In this document: positions 23,479 to 31,294 of the stretch, piece by piece | Layout of the letters: every line of letters begins with the position of its first letter | Numbering within the stretch: position 1 is the stretch's first letter | Origin: JBCBCP01 sp039817385 | GTDB lineage: Bacteria; Pseudomonadota; Alphaproteobacteria; Rhodobacterales; Rhodobacteraceae | Length of the DNA: 64,000 bases | NCBI GenBank assembly: GCA_039817385.1 | Contig: JBCBVY010000002.1 | Span: 496,001 to 560,000 of the forward strand | Direction of reading: 5' to 3' | Program-made: the position numbers and the translations under genes | Notes under the pieces: model-generated | Seen by the model: the letters and a program-made list of their open reading frames with translations, nothing else | Database searches by the model: none | Told to the model about the DNA's origin: nothing

Positions 23479-24003
23479 ATGAAACGACCGATCCTCCTGC
23501 ACCCGGACCCCCGGCTCAAGAAAACCGCAGCCCCAGTCGCCGACCTGAGCGACGCGTTGCGCGCCTTGGCCAAAGACATGCTGGAAACGATGTACGACGC
23601 GCCCGGCATCGGCCTCGCCGCGCCGCAGGTGGGTGAAGGCACGCGGCTGATCGTGATGGACTGCGTCAAGAACGAGAACGCGGCGCCGCGACCCCTCATT
23701 ATGTTTAACCCGGAGATCATCGCGGCAAGCGAGGAAACCAACGTCTACGAGGAAGGCTGCCTGTCCCTGCCGGAACAATTCGCCGACGTTACCCGCCCCG
23801 CCACGGTGCAGGTCCGCTGGATCGACGAGACCGGCAATGAGCAGACCGAAGAGATGGACGGCCTCTGGGCCACCTGCGTCCAGCACGAGATCGACCACCT
23901 CGATGGCAAGCTCTTCATCGACTACCTCAAACCGCTCAAGCGCCAGATGATCACCCGCAAGATGGTCAAGATGAAGCGCGAGCGCGCCCGGGCCTCCGCT
24001 TAA
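23479..24003 (+). CDS. def: Peptide deformylase 1
   Basis: The product is 174 residues. All three active-site motifs are intact: GIGLAAPQVG (43-52), EEGCLSLPE (metal Cys) and QHEIDHLDG (two metal His and catalytic Glu). It removes the N-formyl group from nascent proteins. It is the first of three tandem deformylase-type genes followed by fmt. The ATG 23479 is the start that places the canonical KRPILLHPDPRL at the N-terminus. Confidence 0.95.
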   Translation: MKRPILLHPDPRLKKTAAPVADLSDALRALAKDMLETMYDAPGIGLAAPQVGEGTRLIVMDCVKNENAAPRPLIMFNPEIIAASEETNVYEEGCLSLPEQFADVTRPATVQVRWIDETGNEQTEEMDGLWATCVQHEIDHLDGKLFIDYLKPLKRQMITRKMVKMKRERARASA

Positions 24004-24012
24004 GACTTTGGC

Positions 24013-24507
24013 ATGATCCACCCCATCCTGCGCCACCCCCACCCGGTCCTGACTGCCAAGGCGCAGCCGGTGGAGCACATTACCGACGCCATCCGCACCT
24101 TCGCTGCCGACATGCTGGAGACGATGTACGCCGCCCCGGGCCGCGGCCTTGCCGCCCCGCAGATCGGTTTGTCCCTGCGCCTCTTCGTGATGGACCCCGG
24201 CTGGAAGGAAGGCACGCCCGCGCCACTGATCGCGATCAATCCGGTCATCACCCCGCTCGGTGAAGGCACGGCCACGGGCGACGAAGGCTGCCTTTCGATC
24301 CCGGGCATCACCACCGCGATCACCCGCCCGGCGCACGTCCGGCTCGACTACACCGACACCGAGGGGCGCGCGCAAAGCGTGGAGCTGACAGGGTTTGCCG
24401 CCGCCTGCGCCCAGCATGAGGCGGACCATCTCGATGGTGTCCTGACGCTGGACCGGCTGGACGCCGCCGCCCGCGCGCAGGCCGAAGAGGATTACGCCGC
24501 GCTATGA
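24013..24507 (+). CDS. def: Peptide deformylase 2
   Basis: The product is 164 residues. Motif 1 is GRGLAAPQIG, motif 2 DEGCLSIPG and motif 3 QHEADHLDG, so the metal ligands and catalytic Glu are all present. It is shorter at the C-terminus than the first copy, ending soon after the last helix. It starts 9 bases after the first def and overlaps the third by 4 bases (ATGA), so all are co-translated. It probably is an active deformylase of broader or redundant specificity. Confidence 0.93.
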   Translation: MIHPILRHPHPVLTAKAQPVEHITDAIRTFAADMLETMYAAPGRGLAAPQIGLSLRLFVMDPGWKEGTPAPLIAINPVITPLGEGTATGDEGCLSIPGITTAITRPAHVRLDYTDTEGRAQSVELTGFAAACAQHEADHLDGVLTLDRLDAAARAQAEEDYAAL

Positions 24508-25004
24508 TTCGCCCTTTCCTTCCCTGGCCCGACAGCCGCCTCCGCACCGCCGCGGACCCTGTAGACGCCGTGACGGATGACATCCGTACAATCTGGCAGG
24601 ACATGGTGGACACGATGGACGCGATGCCGGGGCAGGGCGTGGGCCTGGCCGCGCCGCAGATCGGGGTGATGCTGCGCCTTGCGGTCGTGGACGCCTCCGA
24701 CGCCCGCGACCGCCGCATCCTGATGGCCAACCCGGTGGTGATTGAGGCGTCCACCGAACTGGTCAAAGGTCAGGAAGCTTCCCCCAACCTGCCGGGCGTC
24801 TCGGCCCAGATCGAAAGGCCCAAAACAGTCTCTATCCGTTTTTTAAACGAGGACGGCCAAATCGACCGGCGCGACCTCGACGGGCTCGAGGCGCGCTCGG
24901 CCCAACACCAGATCGACCACCTGAACGGGCGCATGTATTTTGACCGGCTCACCAAAGTCCGCCGCGACATGCTGCTGCGCAAGGCGCGAAAGGCCCGGGC
25001 GTGA
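24504..25004 (+). CDS. Deformylase-like protein lacking catalytic residues
   Basis: The product is 166 residues and clearly of the deformylase fold, with motif 1 intact (GVGLAAPQIG). In motif 2 the metal-binding Cys of EGCLSxP is replaced (EASPNLPG), and in motif 3 the catalytic Glu of HExDH is replaced by Gln (QHQIDHLNG). It therefore should bind metal poorly and not hydrolyse formyl-peptides. It may be a structural or regulatory pseudo-enzyme coupled to its paralogues. It overlaps def2 and fmt by 4 bases each. Confidence 0.88.
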   Translation: MIRPFLPWPDSRLRTAADPVDAVTDDIRTIWQDMVDTMDAMPGQGVGLAAPQIGVMLRLAVVDASDARDRRILMANPVVIEASTELVKGQEASPNLPGVSAQIERPKTVSIRFLNEDGQIDRRDLDGLEARSAQHQIDHLNGRMYFDRLTKVRRDMLLRKARKARA

Positions 25005-25900
25005 GGGTCTTGTTCATGGGCACGCCGGGCTTTTCCGTCCCTGTTCTGCAGGCCCTGCACGATGCGGGCCACGAGATTGTCGCCGTGTACACCCAGCCGC
25101 CGCGCCCTGCCGGACGCGGTAAAAAGGACCGGCCCAGCCCCGTGCATGCCCGCGCATTGGAACTGGGATTGCCTGTTTTTCACCCGACCAAGCTGAAGCC
25201 CGAGGTGGGCGCGCTTCAGGCGCTGAAGGCCGATATCGGCGTGGTTGTCGCCTACGGTCTGATCCTGCCTCAGGCCGTGCTGGATGCGCCCGCCCGCGGC
25301 TGCCTGAACATCCATGCCTCGCTCCTGCCGCGCTGGCGCGGGGCGGCGCCAATCCACCGGGCGATCATGGCGCGCGATGCGCAGACCGGCATCTGCATCA
25401 TGCAGATGGAGGCGGGGCTGGACACCGGCCCGGTCCTGCTGCGCGAAGCGACGGAAATTGCCCCCGAGGAGACCACCGGCGCGCTGCACGATCGGCTGAG
25501 CGCGATGGGCGCGCGCCTGATCGTGGACGCGCTGGCGCAGCTGGACAGCCTCACCCCGGCCTCTCAGCCCGAGGACGGCGTCACCTACGCGGCCAAGATC
25601 GACAAGGCAGAGGCGCGGATCGACTGGACGCAGCCCGCGGAAACGGTCGACGCCCTGATCCGCGGCCTCAGCCCTTTTCCAGGCGCGTGGTTCGAACACC
25701 AAGGCGCGCGTATCAAAGCGCTTGGCAGCACGCTGGCTGAGGGAACGGGCACGCCCGGCGACGTGCTGGATGACGCCCTCACCATCGCCTGCGGCACGGG
25801 CGCGGTGCGCCTGACCCGGCTGCAAAAGGCCGGCAAAGGCCCGCAGGAGGCAAGCGATTTCCTGAACGGCACGCCCCTCCCCAAAGGCACGAGGCTCTAG
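25001..25900 (+). CDS. fmt: Methionyl-tRNA formyltransferase
   Basis: The product is 299 residues. The catalytic block CLNIHASLLPRWRGAAPIHR contains the Asn-His pair; the following Asp lies in GLDTGPVL. The N-terminal Rossmann core begins MRVLFMGTPGFSVPVLQAL. The C-terminal OB-fold domain (from about 205) binds tRNA. It formylates the initiator Met-tRNA, the counterpart of the deformylases before it. It starts at GTG 25001 overlapping the upstream stop (GTGA). Confidence 0.96.
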   Translation: MRVLFMGTPGFSVPVLQALHDAGHEIVAVYTQPPRPAGRGKKDRPSPVHARALELGLPVFHPTKLKPEVGALQALKADIGVVVAYGLILPQAVLDAPARGCLNIHASLLPRWRGAAPIHRAIMARDAQTGICIMQMEAGLDTGPVLLREATEIAPEETTGALHDRLSAMGARLIVDALAQLDSLTPASQPEDGVTYAAKIDKAEARIDWTQPAETVDALIRGLSPFPGAWFEHQGARIKALGSTLAEGTGTPGDVLDDALTIACGTGAVRLTRLQKAGKGPQEASDFLNGTPLPKGTRL

Positions 25901-26137
25901 ATGTTTCCAACGCTCATCGGCACCGTCGTGATCGCGGGCATTGTTGGCTACCTCGCCGAGCGGTCAGGGTTCACCCATAACGGCATCCTGCAAAGCATCA
26001 TCATCTGCGTCGGCGGGGCTTTCGTGTTCTACTTCGTCACGCTCATGTTTGGCATCAGCTTTGGGCGTCCGGGGGTGAACGCCTTGATCGCGTCGGTCGG
26101 CGCGCTGGTCATCGTGCCAACCCACTGGCGCAAATGA
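25901..26137 (+). CDS. Small GlsB/YeaQ/YmgE-like membrane protein
   Basis: The product is 78 residues with three hydrophobic segments: about 2-18, 29-49 and 58-72. The layout (GIVGYLAERSGFTHNGILQS, then a second helix and a GxNALIASVGALVIV third helix) is that of the GlsB/YeaQ/YmgE transglycosylase-associated family. Function is unknown; members often respond to stress. The ATG abuts the fmt stop codon directly, so it is the last gene of the def-fmt operon. Confidence 0.65.
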   Translation: MFPTLIGTVVIAGIVGYLAERSGFTHNGILQSIIICVGGAFVFYFVTLMFGISFGRPGVNALIASVGALVIVPTHWRK

Positions 26138-26138
26138 T

Positions 26139-26762
26139 CTAGCGGCGCGGTGGGCGCGATTTGTAAACCGGCAGCTTCCAGCCAAAGGCAATCGATCCGG
26201 CCCGCAGGGCCCAGGTTACCCCCGCGCCAATCGCCAGATGCCACGGGGCAGGCACCGGCACCTGCGTTGCCAACCAGATGCACAGCGCCCCGCCAAAGGC
26301 GGCGGAGACGTAAAGCTCCCCCTGTTTCAGCACGACCGGCACATCGCCGACCACCACGTCGCGCATCAACCCCCCAAGGCAGCCCGTGACAACGCCCATC
26401 AGCACCACGATGGCAGGGGGCTGAGCCAGCCCCAGCGCCACCGCACAGCCCGCCGCCACCGCAATGGCCAGCGCCAGCGAATCAAGCCACAGGATCGCCC
26501 GCATCCGGCTTTCCAGCAGGTGCGCGGTAAAGAAAACCAGCACCGCGGCAAGGGAGGCGACCGCGAGATACCCCGGCTGCGCCATCCAGAAGATTGGGTT
26601 CCGGTCCAGCAGCACATCCCGCGCTGTCCCGCCACCAACTGCCGTCAGGCACGCCACGAACAGAAAGCCGACAAGGTCCAGCTGCGCCCGGCTCGCCACT
26701 AGCGCACCGGTCAGCGCGAAGACAAAGACCGACCCGAAATCAAGCAGCGCTGCAGGTGTCAC
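26139..26762 (-). CDS. TRIC-type trimeric cation channel family protein (UPF0126/YicG)
   Basis: The product is 207 residues with about seven membrane helices in two repeats. Each repeat carries the family glycine-rich motif: VGGGTARDVLLDRNPIFW (about 42-60) and GCLGGLMRDVVVGDVPVVL (about 128-146). The GGGxxRD motif is diagnostic. These proteins form potassium-permeable trimers. It starts at GTG 26762, downstream of a repeat element in the same orientation. Confidence 0.88.
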   Translation of the reverse strand: MTPAALLDFGSVFVFALTGALVASRAQLDLVGFLFVACLTAVGGGTARDVLLDRNPIFWMAQPGYLAVASLAAVLVFFTAHLLESRMRAILWLDSLALAIAVAAGCAVALGLAQPPAIVVLMGVVTGCLGGLMRDVVVGDVPVVLKQGELYVSAAFGGALCIWLATQVPVPAPWHLAIGAGVTWALRAGSIAFGWKLPVYKSRPPRR

Positions 26763-26776
26763 AAAAGCACCGCGCC

Positions 26777-26808
26777 TCCCCTTCTCTGTTCCAAAAAATC
26801 CCGGGGGT
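26777..26808 (-). repeat. Intergenic T-run/ACAGAGAAGGGG repeat, copy 1
   Basis: On the minus strand it reads CCCCCGGGATTTTTTGGAAC followed by AGAGAAGGGG. It shares GGATTTTTT and the 12-base core ACAGAGAAGGGG with the copy at 39491-39525. A GC-rich block (hairpin-capable CCCCC/GGGGG) precedes it. It points toward the TRIC gene, whose GTG is 14 bases further on. Confidence 0.75.
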
Positions 26809-26904
26809 GTGGGGACTGGCCCCCACTCCCGTCCATGCAGGTTGGCGCATTCGGCTGTTCAGGTCGCGCGCGTTGCGCATGAGGCTGCCTAAGCGCTTGG
26901 AAAC

Positions 26905-26947
26905 TGTACAAAACGTTACATCCCGGGTCCGGGAAATGTACAAAACG
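26905..26947. promoter_or_regulatory. Paired TGTACAAAACG repeats around a symmetrical core
   Basis: Two exact 11-base direct repeats, TGTACAAAACG at 26905-26915 and 26937-26947, are 32 bases apart, about three helical turns. Between them TACAT (26917-26921) and ATGTA (26936-26940) flank a CCCGGGTCCGGG centre. The region lies between the rnhA stop and the TRIC gene, so it could be an operator array for the latter. The cognate regulator is unknown. Confidence 0.5.
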
Positions 26948-26953
26948 CGCATT

Positions 26954-27409
26954 TCACCCGGCCTTGAACGGTTTCATCCCCGCCCGGGCCAACGCATCGG
27001 CACGCTCGTTTTCCGGATGGCCTGCGTGGCCCTTGACCCATTTCCATGTCACCGCGTGGCGCGCCTGTGCCGCGTCGAGGCGCTGCCACAAGTCGGCGTT
27101 CGCCACCGGCTTCTTCGACGCGTTCTTCCAGCCGTTGCGTTTCCAGCCGTGAATCCACGAGGTGATGCCGTTCTTGACGTAATTGCTGTCGGTGACGACG
27201 GTGATCGTGCTCGCCCGCTCCAGCGCTTCGAGCGCGCTGATTGCGGCCATCAGCTCCATCTGGTTGTTGGTGGTGGCCTGTGCGCCGCCAGACATTTCCC
27301 GTTCCTTTACAACGGCTTCGCCGTCCTTGGCCAGAAGCAGAACGCCCCAGCCTCCGGGGCCGGGGTTGCCGCTGCACGCGCCGTCCGTATAGGCGTAAAG
27401 CTCAGCCAC
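26954..27409 (-). CDS. rnhA: Ribonuclease HI
   Basis: The product is 151 residues. The four acidic catalytic residues are visible: Asp in AYTDGACSGNPGPGGWG (about 8), Glu in TNNQMELMAAI (about 47), Asp in VVTDSNYVKNG (about 69) and Asp in NERADALA (about 133). It degrades RNA in RNA-DNA hybrids. GTG 27409 was chosen because it puts the canonical start there; it overlaps the upstream methyltransferase stop by 8 bases, so translation is coupled. Confidence 0.94.
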   Translation of the reverse strand: MAELYAYTDGACSGNPGPGGWGVLLLAKDGEAVVKEREMSGGAQATTNNQMELMAAISALEALERASTITVVTDSNYVKNGITSWIHGWKRNGWKNASKKPVANADLWQRLDAAQARHAVTWKWVKGHAGHPENERADALARAGMKPFKAG

Positions 27410-27992
27410 GGGCCAAAAGGCAGATCCAGTCTGCCTCCGTTCCATCAAGGCCCACGTCTCTGCCAAAGCTGCGGTCGGTGACACGCAGGCCCGCATCTTC
27501 CAAAAGCCCGACCAGTTCTTCTTCGGTGTAGTAGGTGTAAAGCCGCCCGATGGAATCCCGCTTGGACCCGGTGCCCAGTTTCATTCCGATGTGGAAAATA
27601 CCGCTGCTTTTCAGAGCCTTATGCAGATGGCCCAGATGCCCCTGCATCGCCGCGCGCGGGGCGTGCAGGAGCGAGAAGTTCGCCCAGATGCCGTGAAAGC
27701 CGTCCGCCTCCAGCGGCCCGTCAAAGCTTTGTTGCCGCGCCTCTACGCCCGGATGCTGCGCCGCCAGCGCGACCATTTCGGCCACAGCATCGGTTGCCAG
27801 CACGCTTCGCCCCGCCTCTGCCATCGCCTTTGCTGCGTATCCCGGCCCGCATCCCAGATCGAGGATCCGGCCCCCCTGCGGGACCGCCTCCAGAAAGGCG
27901 GCAAGATGGCGGTCGGCTTTCGCGGGCTTGGTCAGGCTTGCATAGTCCGCGGCTTTCCGCGCGTAGACGCCAAGGGTTTCCTCATCGCTCAC
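27402..27992 (-). CDS. Class I SAM-dependent methyltransferase
   Basis: The product is 196 residues. Motif I is RILDLGCGPGYAAKAM (about 42-57), with the acidic end of beta-2 at VLATDAVAEMVALA and motif IV-like FHGIWANFSLLHAPR. The small size and lack of extra domains fit a methyltransferase acting on a small molecule; the substrate is unknown. It starts at GTG 27992, overlapping the DUF3429 stop (GTGA), and overlaps rnhA at its end. Confidence 0.85.
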   Translation of the reverse strand: MSDEETLGVYARKAADYASLTKPAKADRHLAAFLEAVPQGGRILDLGCGPGYAAKAMAEAGRSVLATDAVAEMVALAAQHPGVEARQQSFDGPLEADGFHGIWANFSLLHAPRAAMQGHLGHLHKALKSSGIFHIGMKLGTGSKRDSIGRLYTYYTEEELVGLLEDAGLRVTDRSFGRDVGLDGTEADWICLLARG

Positions 27993-28441
27993 AGGAACAC
28001 TCCAATCCCAAGGCAAATCAACACGATAGCCGTTAGCAGCACACGCAGCTGCAACCACCAAGGCGGCGTCAGGCCCCAGCCCTGAAAGGCGTAGTCCAGT
28101 AAAAGCAGCGCCGCAAAGCCGAACATCAGATTGGTGCCTGCGCTGACCGGCCCGCCGCCCGTCATGAAAAAGGCCCAGAGCGCGGGCAGGACGGACAGGA
28201 CGTATCCCGTCGCGGCCTGCGCCCCTTCGGCGCGTGTGGCAAAGCCCCAAAGCACGCCGGACATAAACGACAAGATGACCGAGCCGTAGAAAAGCTGCAC
28301 GTAGGGCCCAACGAACCGCGGCCCGAAGGTTTGCGCGCCAAAGGCGGCCAGCTCTGGGCTCAGCAGCGTGGCGGCCCCCCAGACAAAGGGGATCAGCCCC
28401 GCGAGGCCCAACACCAATGGCGCGACAGGAATGCGGGTCAT
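27989..28441 (-). CDS. DUF3429 membrane protein
   Basis: The product is 150 residues with about five membrane helices. It matches the DUF3429 pattern: LGLAGLIPFVWGA near the start, YVQLFYGSVILSFMSGVLWGFATR in the middle (the conserved YG..ILSF..GV.WG block) and a terminal helix pair. Function unknown. It overlaps the YdeI-type gene upstream by 4 bases (ATGA) and the methyltransferase downstream. Confidence 0.8.
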   Translation of the reverse strand: MTRIPVAPLVLGLAGLIPFVWGAATLLSPELAAFGAQTFGPRFVGPYVQLFYGSVILSFMSGVLWGFATRAEGAQAATGYVLSVLPALWAFFMTGGGPVSAGTNLMFGFAALLLLDYAFQGWGLTPPWWLQLRVLLTAIVLICLGIGVFL

Positions 28442-28890
28442 GGCAGCGCCTTGATCAGCGCGGCGATGCGCTTGGCCCGCGTCTCGGCCCGTTTGGCGCT
28501 TGCCACGGTATGCAATAAAGCGCGGCGTTTTCCGGGGGTTAGCGCGTGCCAGTCGGCGCTGCGCCCTGCGCCGCGGAGCGCCGCCATCACGTCACCCGGC
28601 ACCTCGACGGTGCCCGGGTCTGCGGCGCGGATGCGGGCTTCAAACACCTCGCCCGGCGTGATGCCCGCTTCTTTGAGAAAGGCCGCCCCGGTGTAGACAA
28701 AGGTGGCGGGCGTGACCGGCGCGCGGGTCAAGGCCATGTTAATCGGGTGCTCTGCAAATTCGCCTTCGATGCGGCGCGTGCCTTGGGGCAGGTCGGCCAA
28801 AACCGCTTCGGGCAGGGCAAGCACCAAAAAGGTCTTGTCCCCCCAAACCAGCGGCTCCACCACGCCGTCGAACGCGATGTAGTCGTTCAT
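28438..28890 (-). CDS. YdeI/OmpD-associated (DUF1905-type) protein
   Basis: The product is 150 residues. The N-terminal part is DUF1905-like (about 1-88; FDGVVEPLVWGDKTFLVLALP, GRRIEGEFA-like, FVYTGAAFLKEAGITPG). The C-terminal part is the YdeI helical segment (WHALTPGKRRALLHTVASAKRAETRAKRIA). Proteins of this kind are cytoplasmic and uncharacterised. It overlaps both neighbours by 4 bases in a tight five-gene minus-strand operon from LysE to RnhA. Confidence 0.8.
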   Translation of the reverse strand: MNDYIAFDGVVEPLVWGDKTFLVLALPEAVLADLPQGTRRIEGEFAEHPINMALTRAPVTPATFVYTGAAFLKEAGITPGEVFEARIRAADPGTVEVPGDVMAALRGAGRSADWHALTPGKRRALLHTVASAKRAETRAKRIAALIKALP

Positions 28891-29501
28891 GCGCGTTCCA
28901 TCGCAAGGCGCCCTGCAAGCAGCGCAAAGATCGCCGCGAAGGACCGGTTCAGCCACGCCATCACCCGTTTCGAGCCGAGGAGGTAGGCGCGGGCAGCCGC
29001 GGCAAAGCTGCCGTACAGGACAAAGACCGCGAAGGTCATCGCCATGAACACCGCACCCAGCTGGACCATTTCCAGCGTTGCGGTCGCGACGGTGCCCGAC
29101 AGGAAAGGCGGCAGCAGGGCGAGGAAAAAGATCGAAAGCTTGGGGTTCAGGATGTTGATCAGCGCGCCGCGCATGGCGATTTTCCAACCCGGCTCTGGCG
29201 AGGCATCGGCCCGCACCTCCAGCGCCCCGCCCGCGCGCAGGGCCTGCCACGCGAGGTAGAGCAGGTACGCGACACCGGCGTATTTGACGAGGGTGAAGAG
29301 GACCGCAGAGGAGTGCAGCACGGCCGCAAGGCCAAGCGTCGCTGCGGCCAGGTGCGGAACAATCCCGAAGGTGCAGCCGAGCGCCGCCCAAAGCGCCGCG
29401 CGCCGCCCGCGACCAAGGCCCAGCGCCAGCGTGTAGATCACCCCGGTGCCGGGGGCGAGTACGACGACAAAGGCCGTGACAAGAAATTGGATGGTGATCA
29501 T
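28887..29501 (-). CDS. LysE-family amino-acid exporter
   Basis: The product is 204 residues with about six membrane helices. The family hallmark near the N-terminus (VVLAPGTGVIYTLALGLGRGRRAAL) corresponds to the LysE/RhtB P-G-P region, and INILNPKLSIFFLALLPPFL is the conserved NPK motif. It should export amino acids or related solutes. ATG 29501 was chosen for the AGAGGG upstream; the longer frame to 29555 has no ribosome site. Confidence 0.88.
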   Translation of the reverse strand: MITIQFLVTAFVVVLAPGTGVIYTLALGLGRGRRAALWAALGCTFGIVPHLAAATLGLAAVLHSSAVLFTLVKYAGVAYLLYLAWQALRAGGALEVRADASPEPGWKIAMRGALINILNPKLSIFFLALLPPFLSGTVATATLEMVQLGAVFMAMTFAVFVLYGSFAAAARAYLLGSKRVMAWLNRSFAAIFALLAGRLAMERA

Positions 29502-29558
29502 GATGCCCTCTTTTGCTTTGCGCCCGACCCTAGGCCGCGCGCGCCGGGGCGGCAAGTA

Positions 29559-30509
29559 TCAGGCAGGCACGCGCAGCACGCGCGGGACTTTGAACTCGAC
29601 ATTTTCGACAGCGGTTTCGACCGTCTCAACGGTGACGTCGTAGCGGTCCCTAAACGCATCCACGACTTCGTTGATCAGCACTTCGGGTGCGCTGGCGCCT
29701 GCGGTGATGCCGAGCGACGTGATCCCGTCCAGCGCACGCCAGTCGATGTCCGCAGCCCGCTGGACAAGTTGCGCATAGGCGCAGCCCGCGCGCGCGCCAA
29801 CCTCGACCAAGCGTTTGGAATTGCTGGAGTTTGGGGCACCCACGACCAGCATTGCGTCACATTTCGGGGCCATCGCTTTCACCGCTTCCTGCCGGTTTGT
29901 GGTGGCGTAGCAGATGTCTTCCTTGTGGGGGCCGACAATGGACGGAAAACGCGCCTGCAAGGCGGCGACGATATCCGCCGTGTCGTCCACCGACAGCGTT
30001 GTTTGGGTGACAAAGGCGAGCCGTTCGGGGTCGCGCACGTCCACCTCCGCCACGTCCTCGACCGTTTCGACCAGCAGCACATCGCCCTCGGGCAGTTGGC
30101 CCATCGTGCCCACGGTCTCGGGATGGCCCGCATGGCCGATCATGATCATTTGCAGGCCGTTATCCGCGTGGCGCTGCGCCTCGATATGGACCTTGCTGAC
30201 CAGCGGGCAGGTTGCATCGACAAAGACCATCTCCCGCCGTGCGGCCTCAGCCGGGACGGCTTTGGGTACACCGTGGGCGGAAAAGATGACGGGGCGGTCG
30301 TCGGGGCAGTCGTCCAGCTCTTCGACAAACACCGCGCCTTTGGCCCGAAGGTCATCGACGACGTATTTGTTGTGCACGATCTCATGCCGGACAAAGACCG
30401 GCGCGCCCCATTTTTCCAGCGCCATTTCGACAATCTTGATCGCCCGATCCACGCCCGCGCAGAACCCACGGGGGGCGGCCAGGTAGAGGGTGAGGTGCGG
30501 TTTGGTCAT
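29559..30509 (-). CDS. ispH: 4-hydroxy-3-methylbut-2-enyl diphosphate reductase
   Basis: The product is 316 residues. The three cluster-ligating cysteines are in PRGFCAGVDRAI (about 16), VDATCPLVSKVH (about 100) and DICYATTNRQEA (about 197), and the substrate motif is GAPNSSNSKRL. It carries out the last step of the MEP isoprenoid pathway with a [4Fe-4S] cluster. It follows the NYN-domain gene by 55 bases on the same strand. Confidence 0.96.
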   Translation of the reverse strand: MTKPHLTLYLAAPRGFCAGVDRAIKIVEMALEKWGAPVFVRHEIVHNKYVVDDLRAKGAVFVEELDDCPDDRPVIFSAHGVPKAVPAEAARREMVFVDATCPLVSKVHIEAQRHADNGLQMIMIGHAGHPETVGTMGQLPEGDVLLVETVEDVAEVDVRDPERLAFVTQTTLSVDDTADIVAALQARFPSIVGPHKEDICYATTNRQEAVKAMAPKCDAMLVVGAPNSSNSKRLVEVGARAGCAYAQLVQRAADIDWRALDGITSLGITAGASAPEVLINEVVDAFRDRYDVTVETVETAVENVEFKVPRVLRVPA

Positions 30510-30564
30510 GAAAGCTCTCCGGCGGCGTGCCCCGTGCTACCGCCGGGGCGCGCCGCCGTCAATT

Positions 30565-31137
30565 TCAGCGCTCCGCCGCGACCGCGGTGGGGCGCGGGTG
30601 CGCGTCCTCGCGCGGGGGGCGACCGATCACGTCTTTCAGCTCGTCCAGCTCGATGAAATTGTCCGCTTGGCGGCGCAGGTCGTCGGCAATCATCGGCGGT
30701 TGGCTGCGAATCGTGGACACCACAGAGACGCGCACACCTTGACGTTGCAGGCTCTCTACCAGCGGGCGGAAATCACCATCGCCGGAAAAAAGCACGATGT
30801 GATCAACGCGCGGCGCAAGCTCCATCGCGTCCACCGCCAGCTCGATGTCCATATTGCCTTTGACTTTCCGCCGGCCCATCGAGTCGGTGTATTCCTTGGC
30901 CGGTTTGGTCACCATCGTGAAGCCGTTGTAGTTCAGCCAGTCGACCAGTGGGCGGATGGGAGAGTATTCATCATTCTCCAGCAGCGCCGTATAGTAAAAC
31001 GCGCGCAGCAGCTTGCCGCGCCGCATAAACTCTTGCCGCAAGAGCCTGTAATCGATGTCAAATCCCAGTGCCTTGGCCGCAGCGTAAAGGTTCGACCCAT
31101 CGATGAACAGCGCAAGCCGTTCGTCCTTGTAAAACAT
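30565..31137 (-). CDS. NYN-domain (LabA/DUF88-type) ribonuclease-like protein
   Basis: The product is 190 residues. The acidic residues of the PIN-like NYN fold are all present: ALFIDGSNLY (about Asp12), KGNMDIELAVDAM and LFSGDGDFRPLVE. It lacks the C-terminal OST-HTH domain of larger LabA proteins. It probably cleaves RNA with Mg2+. ATG 31137 was chosen because GGAAGGA lies just upstream. It is divergent from folK with a short tetranucleotide repeat in between. Confidence 0.85.
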   Translation of the reverse strand: MFYKDERLALFIDGSNLYAAAKALGFDIDYRLLRQEFMRRGKLLRAFYYTALLENDEYSPIRPLVDWLNYNGFTMVTKPAKEYTDSMGRRKVKGNMDIELAVDAMELAPRVDHIVLFSGDGDFRPLVESLQRQGVRVSVVSTIRSQPPMIADDLRRQADNFIELDELKDVIGRPPREDAHPRPTAVAAER

Positions 31138-31178
31138 CAAATGTCCTTCCGAAAAATGCGCGCCGCCGTGTTTTGTTC

Positions 31179-31202
31179 GTGAGTGGGTGAGTGAGTGAGT
31201 GG
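31179..31202. repeat. GAGT tetranucleotide repeat in a divergent promoter region
   Basis: Five GAGT-type units (31181-31200; the second is GGGT) form a short microsatellite in the 157-base gap between the NYN gene and folK. Such tracts can change length by slippage and alter promoter spacing, but five units with one imperfection is short. Confidence 0.55.
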
Positions 31203-31294
31203 CTGTGTTTTGGGGCAACACGCTGGTCGGGCTCAAATAGATTAAAAAATCTCTGCCGCAAGTTGCATAATGGGTCAAAAGACGCGGGGTCACT

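Noticed and set aside
30531..30559. GCCCCG/CGGGGC pairing between ispH and the NYN gene as terminator
   Set aside because: The stem is short, the spacer is GC-rich and there is no T-run. The two genes are on one strand only 55 bases apart and may be co-transcribed.
31179..31202. GAGT tract considered as a CRISPR repeat or tRNA remnant
   Set aside because: Units are 4 bases, without spacers, and no tRNA arm structure can be drawn.
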